NCBI GenBank assembly: GCA_029339195.1
Contig: JAPTJF010000470.1
Coordinates: forward strand, 1 to 47,245
Length of the DNA: 47,245 bases
Direction: 5' to 3'
Source: Micractinium sp. NFX-FRZ
Lineage: Eukaryota > Chlorophyta > Trebouxiophyceae > Chlorellales > Chlorellaceae
The notes below the pieces were generated by a model. The model searched no databases. It saw only the letters and a list, made by a program, of their open reading frames with translations, and was not told where the DNA came from. Below are positions 11,469 through 22,150 of the stretch, in pieces. Made by a program: the position numbers and the translations under genes. Position 1 is the stretch's first letter; the number at the start of each line of letters is the position of its first letter.

Positions 11469-14400
11469 ATGGCAGGCGAACGGGCGCCCTTAAGGGCCGC
11501 CTTCAGCTGCACGGAGCGCCTCTCCCGCGAGCTGGAGCAGCTGCACGCGAGCGTCGCGGCAGGTGGACTGCCAGGAGTCACAGAGGTGAGGAAGCAGGCA
11601 GGCCGGTGCCCGCCGCCGCCGCCGCCCGCTGTTGTGCAGCACGGCTGCCGCCACAGTGGCACTGCTGTGACTGCACCAGCTGCCAGCGTGTACAGCAGAG
11701 CGGGCGTTCCACCCGCACTGAAGATCATCCTCTGGCCTCCACACGCAGGTCGCTCCCCACGACAACAGCCTGTTTGTGTGGCGGGTCAAGGTGTCCTGCT
11801 TTGACGACAGCACCCCAGCAGGGCGCCAGCTGAACAAAGACCTACGGAAGCTGGCAGAGCAGCACGGGCTGGACCATGTGCTGCTGGAACTGAGGTGAGG
11901 TACAGGGGTTAGTCGTCCAAAGGAATCCCTGAGTGCATGCACCGCTGGCTGGAAGTGAGGGAGGGGCCGGACCGGGCAAGGGTTGGGCCAAGCACGGTTT
12001 CGTTGTTACTTCTATTGGGCGCTTGCAAAGCGGCCGCAGCAAGGGTTGGGGGCGTGGTGAAGGAGGGGGCGGCGGGGGCCAGTGCCTGCGGGTGCCAGTG
12101 CAGCTCTGTGCAGCACTACGGTGTGTGGACACACCACTGTGCGTGGTTTGAGATGACAGCATGCGAGCACAGCACTTGCCTCAGGCTGCCCAGAGCTACC
12201 ACAGGTGGCTTCAGCCAGGCACAACATGAACATACTGTGCCCACGGCTCAGGCCGCCCACCGTGCGCCACACAGCCAGCCCACCCTGCTTACTGTGACAA
12301 TCATGCCGGAACCGCCCCGCAGGTTCCCGGCGTCCTACCCGACTCAGCCCTTCATGCTGCGTGTGGTGAAGCCGCGAATGGTTCCGGGCACAGGTGAGCT
12401 GCAACAGGCACCGCTGCGTGCTGTGCTCAGTGTTCAGTAAGCCCAGTAGCAAGCCCAGGCCGGTACACATTGGCCACTCCAAGCACTGTGGACACTGACG
12501 TTCCAGCTGCTGCCTGCCTTGCGGTGTTCAGGCCACTTGACGCCAGAGGGCAGCGTGTGCCTGGAGGCCCTCACCCGCAGCGGCACGCCCGGTTCTTGGA
12601 ACCCACACATGTGAGCACGCATGCACCCTGCTGCGCACGCGTGTGCATCCCTGCTGTGCTCGGAGACAGGGTGTTGTATAAGTTTCGCCAAACACACAGT
12701 ACCCCTGCTGTGCGTGCTGCGCACATCTGGTGTTCAGGCAAGCTGCGCATGTCGCTCTCCCCTCCTCAGCCGGACGCTGCTTTGGCATCGCCTCCTTTCC
12801 TGATGGTTCACACCGCCGCTGCTTCCCTCTGCGCCCCTGCCTGCAGCACTGTGGAGGCAGCCCTGGCGGCGGCACTGCACGAGATGCTGCATGCACCGAT
12901 GAGCAGCACCCACCCGGGGCCACTCAGGATGGCATTCCTGCTGCAGGCAAGAGGGGCCGTGCTTGCTGCGTGGTCGTGCATTGCTGAAACCGTGCCTAGT
13001 GGCGCACCAGTGTAAGACGCCATCAAACAATGCTGTCAGGCAGTGCAATTGGGGCAGTCTGCACACACACTGGCCGCAGGAGTACGACCTCTCGACTTGA
13101 CTCTCTGTTGGCTGGCTTATCAAAGCCCCAATCTTACTGATGTCATCGATGCTTACCAATGCGACTATTGCAGGAGTATGACCTGGCAGCGGCCGAGGCA
13201 GAGCTGCACACGGCGGTGGAGGCACGCGGCTGGGGCAGCCTGCCCTCTGTGCAGGGGGTGCCGTATGCAGAGGGGCCAGCAGCAGAGCTGATTGAGAGCC
13301 CACAGGCCGCCCCGTCCATCCCAGCAGCACAAGTGCCCGCCCGGCTGGCGCTGGCAAATATCGCGCGCAGGCAGCACCTGCTGCCGCCGCCAGACAACTG
13401 GCACATCACGTGGGCCACCCTGCTGGGCGGGGCCCAGCTTGTGCGCCTGCCGCTGCCGGGCAGTGCGGCGGCTGCCGCGGATCCGGGCAGTGCTGAGCTG
13501 GCAGAGGCGCAGTTTGTGCTGGCTCAGGTCGGCGCCAACGCTGGCACCCTGCCCGGCAGGGTGCTGAGCATCGAGCGCGTGCAACACCTGGGACTGCACT
13601 CGCAGTACCTCAGGTGAGGCTGCCGGCAGTACATGGGCATGCCTGCAGTACACACACTGTGAGCCTACCGGTGCCGGGTTGTAGCGCTGGACAGCACAGC
13701 ATGCCTGGCATGCACCATGTCATGCCTGACTCAGTGCATGTCTGCTGACGTGGCCACCCTGCACCCTGCTGCGCCAAGCAGGGGGTGCGACCGGATCAAG
13801 GAGGAGGCCGCCGGCCTGCTGAACGAGCAGCCGCTGTTTTATGACAGCGATCAGGTGCGACTCGGAGGGCTTTTAGGGGTTCACCCTATATTCTACACCC
13901 CGTAAAACCCCAGGAGTTTGTGTAGGGCACGCCTGGAGCACCCGCCTGCCCTGACCTGCAAGGCATGACATGATAGCCTCCTCGTCTCCCCCTGTGCCTG
14001 CAGGCCTCCCTGGCTACCATCTGCAGGGAGGGCTTTGACCTGCGGAGCAGCAGGGATGGGCTGCTGGGGCGGGGGCTGTACTTCAACCAAGGCATCCCTA
14101 CACCCTCCAGCCACCCTTCCCGCACAAGTGGCACGCCTGCCGCCGCCCGGCAGCCGCCGGGCTTCGCACCCAGCACCCAGGCTGTGCTGCTGTGCCAGGT
14201 GGCGCTGGGCAGGGGCGGGCCCAGCGAGCTCCTCACGCAGCACCTCGACGCTGGCCAGCACAGCACCGACGGTGGCGACTCGCAGGTTGTCTACCACAGC
14301 AGCCAGGCAAGATCGGTTCTAGGCACCTTCTCGTTTTATCGCTCCAGGCAGCTGTACATGCCCTGTCTGCTCTCGCAACTTCATGCCGCACTCTAGCAGC

Positions 14401-14646
14401 ACTGCACTTGAGGCAGGTCGGGCCACGTCGCTCTGGTGCCTGCTGGTTGCTAATAAGCTGCCATGCAACTGTTCCCTGCAGGCCTACCCAGCATACCTGA
14501 TCCACTTCGAGCCCGCACCTCCAGCAGCGGCCCCCTGCACTTCCACTGCTGCTGTGGTCACCCTTCTGGCTGCCTCTGTTGTGGCTTGCGCTCTGGCTGT
14601 GTACGCTCGCCCTGCCACAGCTCTCCTGACGTCCAGCCGAGGCTAG
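11469..14646 (+). CDS. UBE2Q-like E2 domain fused to PARP-type ADP-ribosyltransferase domain, tail-anchored
   Basis: Exons are 11469-11585, 11749-11894, 12323-12393, 12532-12610, 12847-12946, 13174-13613, 13782-13854, 14004-14306 and 14482-14646. Phases close to give 497 aa; the ATG context is GCCATGG. Residues ~45-160 form a UBC fold of the UBE2Q type: FPASYPTQPFMLRVVKPRM, then GHLTPEGSVCLEAL with the predicted catalytic Cys121, then ITVEAALAAAL. Residues ~300-455 form a PARP catalytic domain: IERVQHLGLHSQY, ICREGFDLR, GRGLYFN and AYPAYLIHF, as in mono-ADP-ribosylating PARPs such as PARP14. The His of the H-Y-E triad is Tyr338 (LFYDSD where LFHGT is usual). The second residue is Tyr368 and the third is Leu449, so transferase activity is doubtful. 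Residues ~463-485 are hydrophobic and near the C-terminus, suggesting tail anchoring as in PARP16. Two introns appear to use GC donors. Confidence 0.85.
12947..13173 (+). other. GC-AG intron in the E2-PARP gene
   Basis: The exon ends CAG|GCAAGA and resumes after TTGCAG, joining the end of the E2 domain in phase 0. I found no GT donor nearby that keeps the frame. Confidence 0.6.
13867..13911 (+). other. Strong hairpin inside intron 7 of the E2-PARP gene
   Basis: Arms GGGCTTTTAGGGGT (13867-13880) and ACCCCGTAAAACCC (13897-13910) pair over about 13 base pairs with two single-base bulges around a 16-base loop. It lies just after the donor at 13855. Confidence 0.6.
14307..14481 (+). other. Second GC-AG intron in the E2-PARP gene
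   Basis: The donor is again CAG|GCAAGA, identical over nine bases to that at 12947. Joining to 14482 recreates a SSQ-AYPAYLIHF junction that matches the terminal strand of the PARP fold, so the junction is well supported by homology. Confidence 0.75.
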
Positions 14647-14920
14647 AGGAGGCTGAGTGGAGGCAGGGCAATGCCGGGAGAGACCACGCTGAGCAGCGCC
14701 GGATGCCCCAGCAGCGCTGTAGGCGCAAAAGCATGACCCTGCCACGTGGCGCAACGTATTTGCAGCCTTACTCAACCAGCCGCGAACTCTTCAAATCTGC
14801 TCCCTACTGTTTCCCCTGGGCAACCTGTGCCTGTTCTACTTCTGTTGTGTACCTCTGCTCCATGGTGTGGCTGCTGCGGTGCTGTTTGGTATTTGTCTCT
14901 TGCATTTGGAGTGCAGCGGT

Positions 14921-14925
14921 TGTAA
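14921..14925 (+). terminator. TGTAA polyadenylation signal
   Basis: The green-algal poly(A) signal TGTAA lies 275 bases after the stop of the E2-PARP gene and just before the 3' end of the convergent MYND gene. Confidence 0.5.
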
Positions 14926-14984
14926 AATGGGGGTAACCATCCCACAAAGTGCCTCCTAAGAGGATGTGCCAGGTCATCTGCCCC

Positions 14985-17900
14985 TCAATCTGCTGCTGCT
15001 GCTGCTGCTGCCGCCTGCTGCTGCTGTTCTGCTCTCAGCAGGCGGCAGGCCGCCTTGTGCGCCTTCCAGTCCGCATGGCTGCAGGCCTCGCTGCAGTACC
15101 GCACCACGCGGCAGCTGCTGCAGCGCCGCCCCTTGCGCCCCGCCTCGCTGGCGCCCGCCAGGCTGGCGCAGCGCGGGTGCGCACACGAGCGCAGTGCCAG
15201 GGCTCTGGCCTGGCGCACCGCCATTTCGGGTGCCAGTGCCACAGGTGGGGGCCTGCTGCCGCCGCTGCCTCCACGCTGCTCATCTGCCAGCGTCTCCACC
15301 AGCCGTGCCAGCTGAGCCAGCGGCGCGCTGGTCAGAGAGCTGCGCAGCTGGGCCGTGTGTGACGTGCTCCCGCCCTGCGCCCCTGCTGCCGCCTGAGCTT
15401 CAAGGGGCGGCACCACCAGCAGCAGCAGAAACATGAGGTTGGAGCGGGCCTGCGCGACGGGTGGTGAGATGAGGGCACAGGAAATGGAGGCACGGGGGAT
15501 GAAATGAGGGCACAGGAAGGCATCAAGGTGACGTGAGAGGGCAGATCTGGTGGAGTCGAATGAGGGGTTGAGGCAACAACTCTTCCCGCACGCTCTCGTC
15601 GATTGAAAAGAACCAAAGAAAGAAAGGCGGTCACCAAGCAGGGTTCGGATGGGCAGGTCAGATGCGCAGGGTCTCTGGATGAACAGGCATGCAAGGGTGC
15701 AGGGGGCGGGGGCACGCACGCCTGTCAACCACTGTCGTGTCCAATCTGGCAAGCACACCGGAGGGCAGCGCAGCACAGGCACAGCACAGCACAGCACGGC
15801 GCAGCATGGCAACAGAACAGGAGCCAGCTCACACGGCTGTGCACTGCCTGGCAGGCAGGCCAGCGGCCCCTGCAGGACCTACATAACAAACTGACCTGCG
15901 ATGGGTTGTGATACCTGTGCCAGAGCTCTGGGCGGAGCAGGGGCTCGGCAGCCCTGCACAACGCGCGCAGCAGGGAGCGCTGCGCTGCCAGCGCGGGCAC
16001 CAATGCCGGGCAGGCGGCCACAGCTACCCGCAGCGTCAGCAGCACAGACTCAGCACAGTGACCGGCATTTTCCTGCACAAGAGGAGCACAGGTGAGCACA
16101 GGGTCATGCCTTGCTGCCTGGCAGCAGCAGTGGAGCCCTGGCAGCGGCAGAGGCAGCAGCAGTGGAGCCCTGGCAGCGGCAGAGGCAGCAGCAGCAACCG
16201 TGTCTCCAGGGGCGACAAATCTGCTGCCTAGCAGTCGTCCATGTGCCACACCACTGCTGCTTGTGATGCAGGCAACAGCGCACGACGCCGCATGCCCGGG
16301 GCGGTCGGAGCAAGTGGGCAGTGCAACGCGGCAGGCCAACGAGGCTGAGCCGTTTGCCTGCCTGCGTCCGCTGCCCCGCCCTGCTCACCTGGTTGCGCTC
16401 TAGGAGGGTCTCTGCCGTCTCCAGCAGCACCTGCACGCCGTTGCTGCTCGCCAGCAGCAGCTGCGCTGCCCCAGCGTTGTAGCACAGGCTTGCCAGCGCC
16501 AGCAGCTGCTGGCTGCCCTCGTTGCTGCCAGAGTAGTCCTGGTGTGGGATGCGGGCCTGCAGGGCGGACAGATAGGAGACAGCAAGGCAGTCCATCCGCC
16601 TGCACGGGCAGCGGGACAAGTGCAGCAATTACGAATAGGCGCTACTGTTGGTGATGCAGCGGGCATGCACCAAAGGGCGGGCTGGGCTGCACGCTGGCAC
16701 CAGAGCAGCACCAGCAGCAGCAGTCTTGGAGGGCTCCAGGAAGGGTGGCTTTGGCGGCGGCGGCACCAGCAGCCGGCTGCTGTAGAATGCAGCAGCAGCT
16801 GGCCGTCTCTCCAATGGAGCTCCTGCCCACACCAGCGACCCACGAGCAGGGCAAGGGCAGGATGCGACAGGCCAGGCCAAGCACCAGCAGGCAGCGCACC
16901 TCTGAAGAAGCACCGCCTGCGCCTCGGTGCCTCCTTGCTCCACCAGCAGCGTGCGGTGCGCGTGCACTGCCGCCAGGCAGGATGAGTGCAGGGCGGTGAG
17001 CGAGGTGCAATCCCTGGTGGTGACGGGGAGCAGGGCGCCAGCAGCCGCCGCGCACTCATACTTGCAGGCCGTCACGGCGGTGTGGAACAGCGCCAGCGCC
17101 GGCCCCTCGGCTGCCACCAGCTCTGTGTTGGATAGGGTGCTCGTGATGACGTCGGCGGTATCCAGGCAGCATCTGGCCAGAGACTGTGCCGGGTTGAGTT
17201 GCATGATCTGTGCAAAGCAAGAGCTTGCCAGCGCCACCAGGCGGCCTGCAGGCACAGCTGCATCCGCCGAGGTCCCGGCCCCGGCGGGCCGCGGCAGCGG
17301 CAGCTGCGGCAGCACGGGCGCCAGCAGCAGCAGGCCCTCTGCTGCTGCCGCCGCAGTGGCGCAGTCTGCGCTGCTGCTCAGCACGACATGTCGATTTGAG
17401 GCCTCGTTCAAGCCGTGCACTGCCGTCGTCAGGTTGCCCAACATGCGATGGATGTCGACCGCTGCCTTGCCCCAAACATGGCGCGCCGCTGTCGGGTGCC
17501 GGTCTGGCGCCGCAGCGGCGCCATCTGGCGCCACCGCTGCCATTTCGGCAAACGCGCTGCGCAGGCTGGGCAGTGCGCTGCCTGCCAGCCGCAGGAGCAG
17601 GGCGCTGGCGCGCCGCTGCTCTGCCTGCTGGGCTGCTGGGCCGCCGCCCTGTGCTGCCCTTCTGCCGCATTTTGCGCGATCGATGCACAGCACTGCCAGG
17701 ACCTGCACCGCCTGACTGGCCACGGCTGCCTGCACCCCTGATAGCGGGGCGCCGTCGGTGCTGCTGTGGAAAGCACCGGCGCTGCCGGCGCTGCCACTGC
17801 TGCCACCGCTGCCACCGCTTCCGCTGCTGCTGCCACCGCTGGCGCTGTTGCTGGTGTCGTCGTCGCCAGCTGGCGCTGCCAGCAAGGCGGGCGCCTGCTG

Positions 17901-19174
17901 CAGCAGCTGCTCTGTGACTTCCATCAGCTGCTCCCCTGTCCGCTCCTCATGAAGCAGCCTGCCCAAGTGAAGGCAGGGCAGTGGCAGCAGTTGAATGCAG
18001 TCCAGCACCCAGCGCAGATCCTCGTTCCGCAAGGCAGGCACCGCCGGTGCCAGCAGGCTGGCCAGAAGCCGCACCACCACGGCCTGCTGCTCTGCCGGCG
18101 CAGCCGCCAGCGCCTCGGCTGCAGGCTGTCCAGGCAGCAGCAACTTGAAGAGCACGGCGTTGATACGAGGAGCCAGTGCGGCGGCGCCTGCAGGCACAAG
18201 GGGAAGCAGGGACGGGGGCGCTTGGCTTGCAAGGTGTGTAATTGCACGCGGTGTGCGTCACTGGCGGGCAGGGCAGGCAGTGCTGCGGCACATAAGCAGA
18301 GCCTGCCCTGCCTTGAACCCCCCTCCCAGAGTCTCCCACCAACCCCTCCCCCCCGGGTGGCGCGACACCCAGCAAGCGAGGCAGGGAACAGCCAGGCAGC
18401 TGACAGCCTGGCACGCATCCCAGGCAGGAGCGGGCTTACCGGTGTGTGGGATGAGTGCTACTGCAACGTGCTCCATCTGTGCAAGCCAGTCCAGAAGTAG
18501 ATACGGCTGCAGCGCTGCGTGCGCAGCCTCCGCCAGCGCCGGCTGCTGGGCGTGCTGTCCCTTAGAGGCGGCTAGCAGCAGACCACGGAGGCAGCCGCAG
18601 CACGCGCAAAAGAACTCTGCCATGAGGTCTATGGTGGGCCAGGGGGCGCGGCTGGTGGCCCAACCCTGCCGAGCAAAGGCGGCCATCAACTGGGGGTGGG
18701 CGCGCAGCGGCAGCGAGGCGGCACGCCACAGCTGCTGCATGTCTGCCACGCTCAGCTGCAGCGCATCTAGGAAGTACACCAGGGTGTAGATGATGCTGCA
18801 GCCGGCTGCGCCCGCTGCTAGCCAGGGCGTGGCAGGCCCGCCCGCCGGGGTGGAGCAGGTGGCGGCGGCGGCGGTGGACAGCTCGGCAGCAAAGCGGGAG
18901 AGCGGCGGCAGCAGACCAGACACGGCCCTGCATACGTCGGGTAACGAGGATACACCGTGAAAGCGCTGCGGGGGCAGCAGCAGCAGGGGACATGTCAGCG
19001 GCGAAATGTCCACCTTTGTGACTCTGTAGACAGCCGCAACGGAGCCTCCAGGGAAGTCATGACATTCGTTAGGCGTTCAGCTGCGCCAACGAGCAGCGCG
19101 CAGGCTGTCTCAGTCGCTGGCAGGGACGCCAGCAGCGGCCGCAGCCGCCCGCAGGCCTCTACGACTGGATCCAT
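14985..19174 (-). CDS. MYND-type zinc finger protein
   Basis: Exons on the minus strand are 19174-19014, 18927-18440, 18187-16900, 16599-16389, 16072-15896 and 15392-14985. Phases close, giving about 910 aa. Most of the protein is Ala/Leu-rich and predicted helical, with a Ser/Gly-rich low-complexity linker encoded near 17760-17880. Residues ~845-893 form a MYND finger with an intact ligand set: CAHPRC, CSSC, YCSEAC, then ADWKAHKAAC. The protein ends in a poly-Gln/poly-Ala tail. MYND fingers bind zinc and mediate protein-protein contacts (Pro-rich ligands). I see no SET domain, so a lysine methyltransferase role is not supported. The start is uncertain: the open frame continues upstream of the ATG at 19174 to a possible acceptor near 19225, so one or more 5' exons may be missing. 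Confidence 0.75.
16121..16194. repeat. 32-base tandem repeat in a MYND-gene intron
   Basis: Two complete 32-base units begin at 16121 and 16153, followed by a partial third unit. They are GCAGCAGCAG-TGGAGCCCTGG-type sequence. Low-complexity slippage is the likely origin. Confidence 0.85.
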
Positions 19175-19362
19175 GACAAGTTTGTAACGCGACTGAAACC
19201 AAGTTCCGTCCAGTTGCAAGTGGTGCTGCTGTGTGTGCTGCCGCCCGCCGCCACCCACCGGTGTGCACCGGCAGAAAGCGACACAACATGCGAATGTGAG
19301 GAGGGTTGTACTCAATTAAATGAAGGAAGTAAGCAAACATGCACAGTTACAGCTTGTTTACT

Positions 19363-19593
19363 TTGCTGCTGCTGGTGCTCCGCTACCAGCGGGCAGCCAG
19401 ACGCCTGATTTCCCTTCCCGTCCGCACGGCTGCACGCCTCGCTGCACCACTGAACCACGCCACAGCTTCTGCAACAACCCCTCTTCAGTTCCACGGGGAT
19501 GGAACCTGCCACATTGGTGCGGCGGGGGTGTGCACAAGAGCACAGCGCCAACCTGTGGGCCCGCCACACCGCCAGCTCCAGTGGTGCCGGCAC
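19363..19593 (-). pseudogene. Decayed copy of the MYND finger exon
   Basis: The minus strand reads LALCSCAHPRR, then CCRSCGVVQWCSEAC, then ADGKGNQASGC, then AEHQQQQ. This aligns throughout with the last exon of the neighbouring MYND gene (LALRSCAHPRC, CSSCRVVRYCSEAC, ADWKAHKAAC, AEQQQQ). The second zinc Cys is Arg, the Trp is Gly and the ligand His is lost, so the finger could not bind both zincs. It is isolated: upstream exons of the MYND protein are not found next to it. It lies between the MYND gene and the Cys-rich gene and is probably a partial tandem duplication. Confidence 0.7.
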
Positions 19594-19871
19594 AACTGCT
19601 GCGCGTCTGCGTGCCTGCCTGCCTGCATGCCTGCATCACTGACGCTGAATGCAGCCAATTGAGGGGCCGTGGCGAATAAATCATAACACCTGGCAAATAT
19701 TGCACTTGTTGCATGCGACATGAGCACGGGATAGTGGGGTCTGTACAGATAGGGTGCAAGGCGGGGGGGACATGCCATGGGGCACAATGCGCCCTTGGGT
19801 GCAAGGCAAGGGGACCGTGCGCCATACAGCGCTCAAGCCCTAGCACGTATTGAGAGGGAAACTCGGCTGTT

Positions 19872-22150
19872 TCACTTGCCGCCGCTGTCCACCTGCTGAG
19901 GCTGGCACTCCCAAGGGAGCTCATGCCCCTGCTGCTGCGCCTGCTTTGGTGAGGGGCACGCCTTGCAGGTGGGGCTGCCCACCTGGTCCTGGGAGGGGCA
20001 GTACAACCCTGGGTCGCACTTGTAGGAGGCGCAGCACCCACCTGCAGCAACATGGTTGAAAGCGAACACAGGTGTGTGGTCATTTGTGAATACGAATCCA
20101 ACAGCTGCTGCCTCTTGCACGCCCTCCACCTGCCGTGGTTCCCATGTGCCTTTCCAGAGCCTGCCAGCCCGTTCTCGAGCAGCCTCCCTGGCACTTACCC
20201 TGGGAAATGCAGCAGGGGCGGTCCTTTTGGCCACAGTCTGTTGGGTTCTCCACACACTGGCTGTGGTTGGTGAACGCATCCTGGCAGTAGCTTCCCTTGG
20301 GGCCGCCCTGCATGGGGGACAAGGGGTGGATGGCGCAAAACACGTGCCAGAACATGCCAGCCAAGCACGAAAGAGGCACACTTTCTTTGGGTGTCATTGA
20401 TTCTTGAAATAGAAAGGTTCTTATTTCGGTGCCAAGCTTGAAGGGGGGCGTGCCGTGGCGCATGGCGCATTCACAGCTGGCACCCACCTGGCAGGTTGGC
20501 GGCGGGTCTGACGCATCCATCCACCTGCAGCACAGTTGGCCAGGGCATGTTCCTGTTTTTTGCTGCTACGCAAGCCACTTGACGAGCTCTCGCGCTGCCG
20601 CACTCAAGGCAGCAAGCTAGATGCCGTCTTTCTCGCTTGGCCTGCTTGCTTGTTGCACTGTGCGCCCCGGCAACTTGGGGACTCCTGAGCGGAAGGGCGC
20701 TCACCTGTGGTATGGGTCGGGGCAGCACTGCTGCCCCGGAGAGCCACACTCTGGGGGGTGGGGCCAGTACTTGCAGCCCTCTGCGTAGGCAGCAAGGCAT
20801 GTCACAGAGGCCGCTGATGCTGGCAAGGGTGCTGTCACAGGAGGGTGTCAGGCGGGGCAAGGGCAGGCAACAGAACTGGCTGGCCTCCACAGGGCTGCAG
20901 ATCTCCATTTTGGCCTGGCCACCCACCCCCCAGCCCACGGGTTTTGCCCGCAGCCAGGCACCTTGCATGCCGCTGTAGCCGGTGCACTTTATGTTGTCCC
21001 CGGTGCAGTGGTAAGCGCTGAAGTTGCGGGGGCTGCTGGGCGGGCCGTACATGCCGGGCGGGCAGCAGTCCCGCCCCTCCTTCCCGCAATCGGGAGGCAG
21101 CGGCAGGCACACCCCTACTTGGTACTCTACAGGGCGGTAGCAGTAGTGACTGCGGCTAGCAGGGAGAGGGCAGGCGTGGTAGGGGGCAGGGTCAGGAGGA
21201 GCCTGGAAGGCGATGCAAAGGCACGGTAAGGCGAGGACGGAAGAGCAGGTGATGGAACAGAGGCAGCAGAGGCAGCAGGCACACATGCAGGCAGGCACCC
21301 TACCCTGCCCATCCCTGCTGCTGTGCTGCCCCGCTAAGCCCCGCCGCCACTTCACTCCTGTCTGTCCCCCATGGCCCGGCCCCACAGCCCTCAGCTGGCC
21401 TTCTCACTCACCCCCCTGGGCAGATCTGCTTGTTCTTGGGGCAGGGCGGCACCGGCCCGGGCGGCCAGCTGTCATAGGTGCCCGCACACAGGCCGCCCGG
21501 CTGGCCGCATGTGTCGGGTGTATAGCGGCGGCACTTTTCGGAGCCAGACACGTAGCTCGAGCCGTTGGCGGCGGCTGTGATGTCGGGCGGCAGGCAGGCG
21601 GTGCTGTCGGCACGGCAGTAGGGCTGCTCCCCTGGGCAGCAGGGTGCATTCAACTCGCCACAGCCCTGCCCGGGAGGCACAGAAAGTTGCATTTCTGGGC
21701 GGTCACTCTTGTCACGTGGACTGCACGGCAGTTGGTGGCACACAGCTCTTGCAAGCCTGCCTGCCAGTTCGCCCCGAACTCACCGCAGGCACAGGCACAC
21801 AGAGCTGCTGCCAATCCCCAGAGCTGGTCAGTGTGTAGTTGCAGAAGAGACCTGGGTCCGTGCACTCCAGTTGAATCAAGTCATCTGCAGCCAAGGTGGG
21901 GGTGCGGTGGTGCCAGCAGCAGTGGCGGCGGCAACCGCGGTGGCGGCGGTGGAGGTGCTGGCCAGCTGCCAATAGCCGCCGCGTCGAACCCTGCCCCAAA
22001 CACAATCTGAGAACACCCGGACTTGCGTGAGATCTCGCGTTGGCAGCACGCAGCCCCTTGGACACCGCAGGCGGTCTGGTGCTTGGCATCGGAGGCGGCT
22101 GCGGCTCCGACAGCAAGCAGGAGGAGGCAGCACAGAGCTTGCAGCGACAT
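19872..22150 (-). CDS. Secreted cysteine-rich repeat protein
   Basis: Supported minus-strand exons are 21884-21784, 21665-21412, about 21149-20962, 20780-20705, 20524-20488 (37 bases), 20307-20199 and 20041-19872, with matching phases. Exon 1 starts with the ATG at 22150 and runs to an unresolved donor near 22020. The protein is about 360 aa. The N-terminus is a classic signal peptide (MSLQALCCLLLLAVGAAAAS). The mature part repeats a CG..G..CC motif: ACGVQGAACC, GCGELNAPCC, DCGKEGRDCC, ECGSPGQQCC and DCGQKDRPCC, each followed by further cysteines spaced like small disulfide knots. Potential N-glycosylation sites occur (NYT, NGS, NFS, NHS). It is probably an extracellular or wall protein. I do not recognise a named family; the spacing recalls granulin- or knottin-like modules only loosely. 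Confidence 0.65.

Noticed and set aside
13867..13880. TTTTAGGGG considered as an interstitial telomere repeat
   Set aside because: Only a single TTTAGGG-like unit is present; the hairpin explanation fits better.
16121..16194. Regular repeats considered as a CRISPR-like array
   Set aside because: Units are contiguous with no spacers, in a eukaryotic intron.
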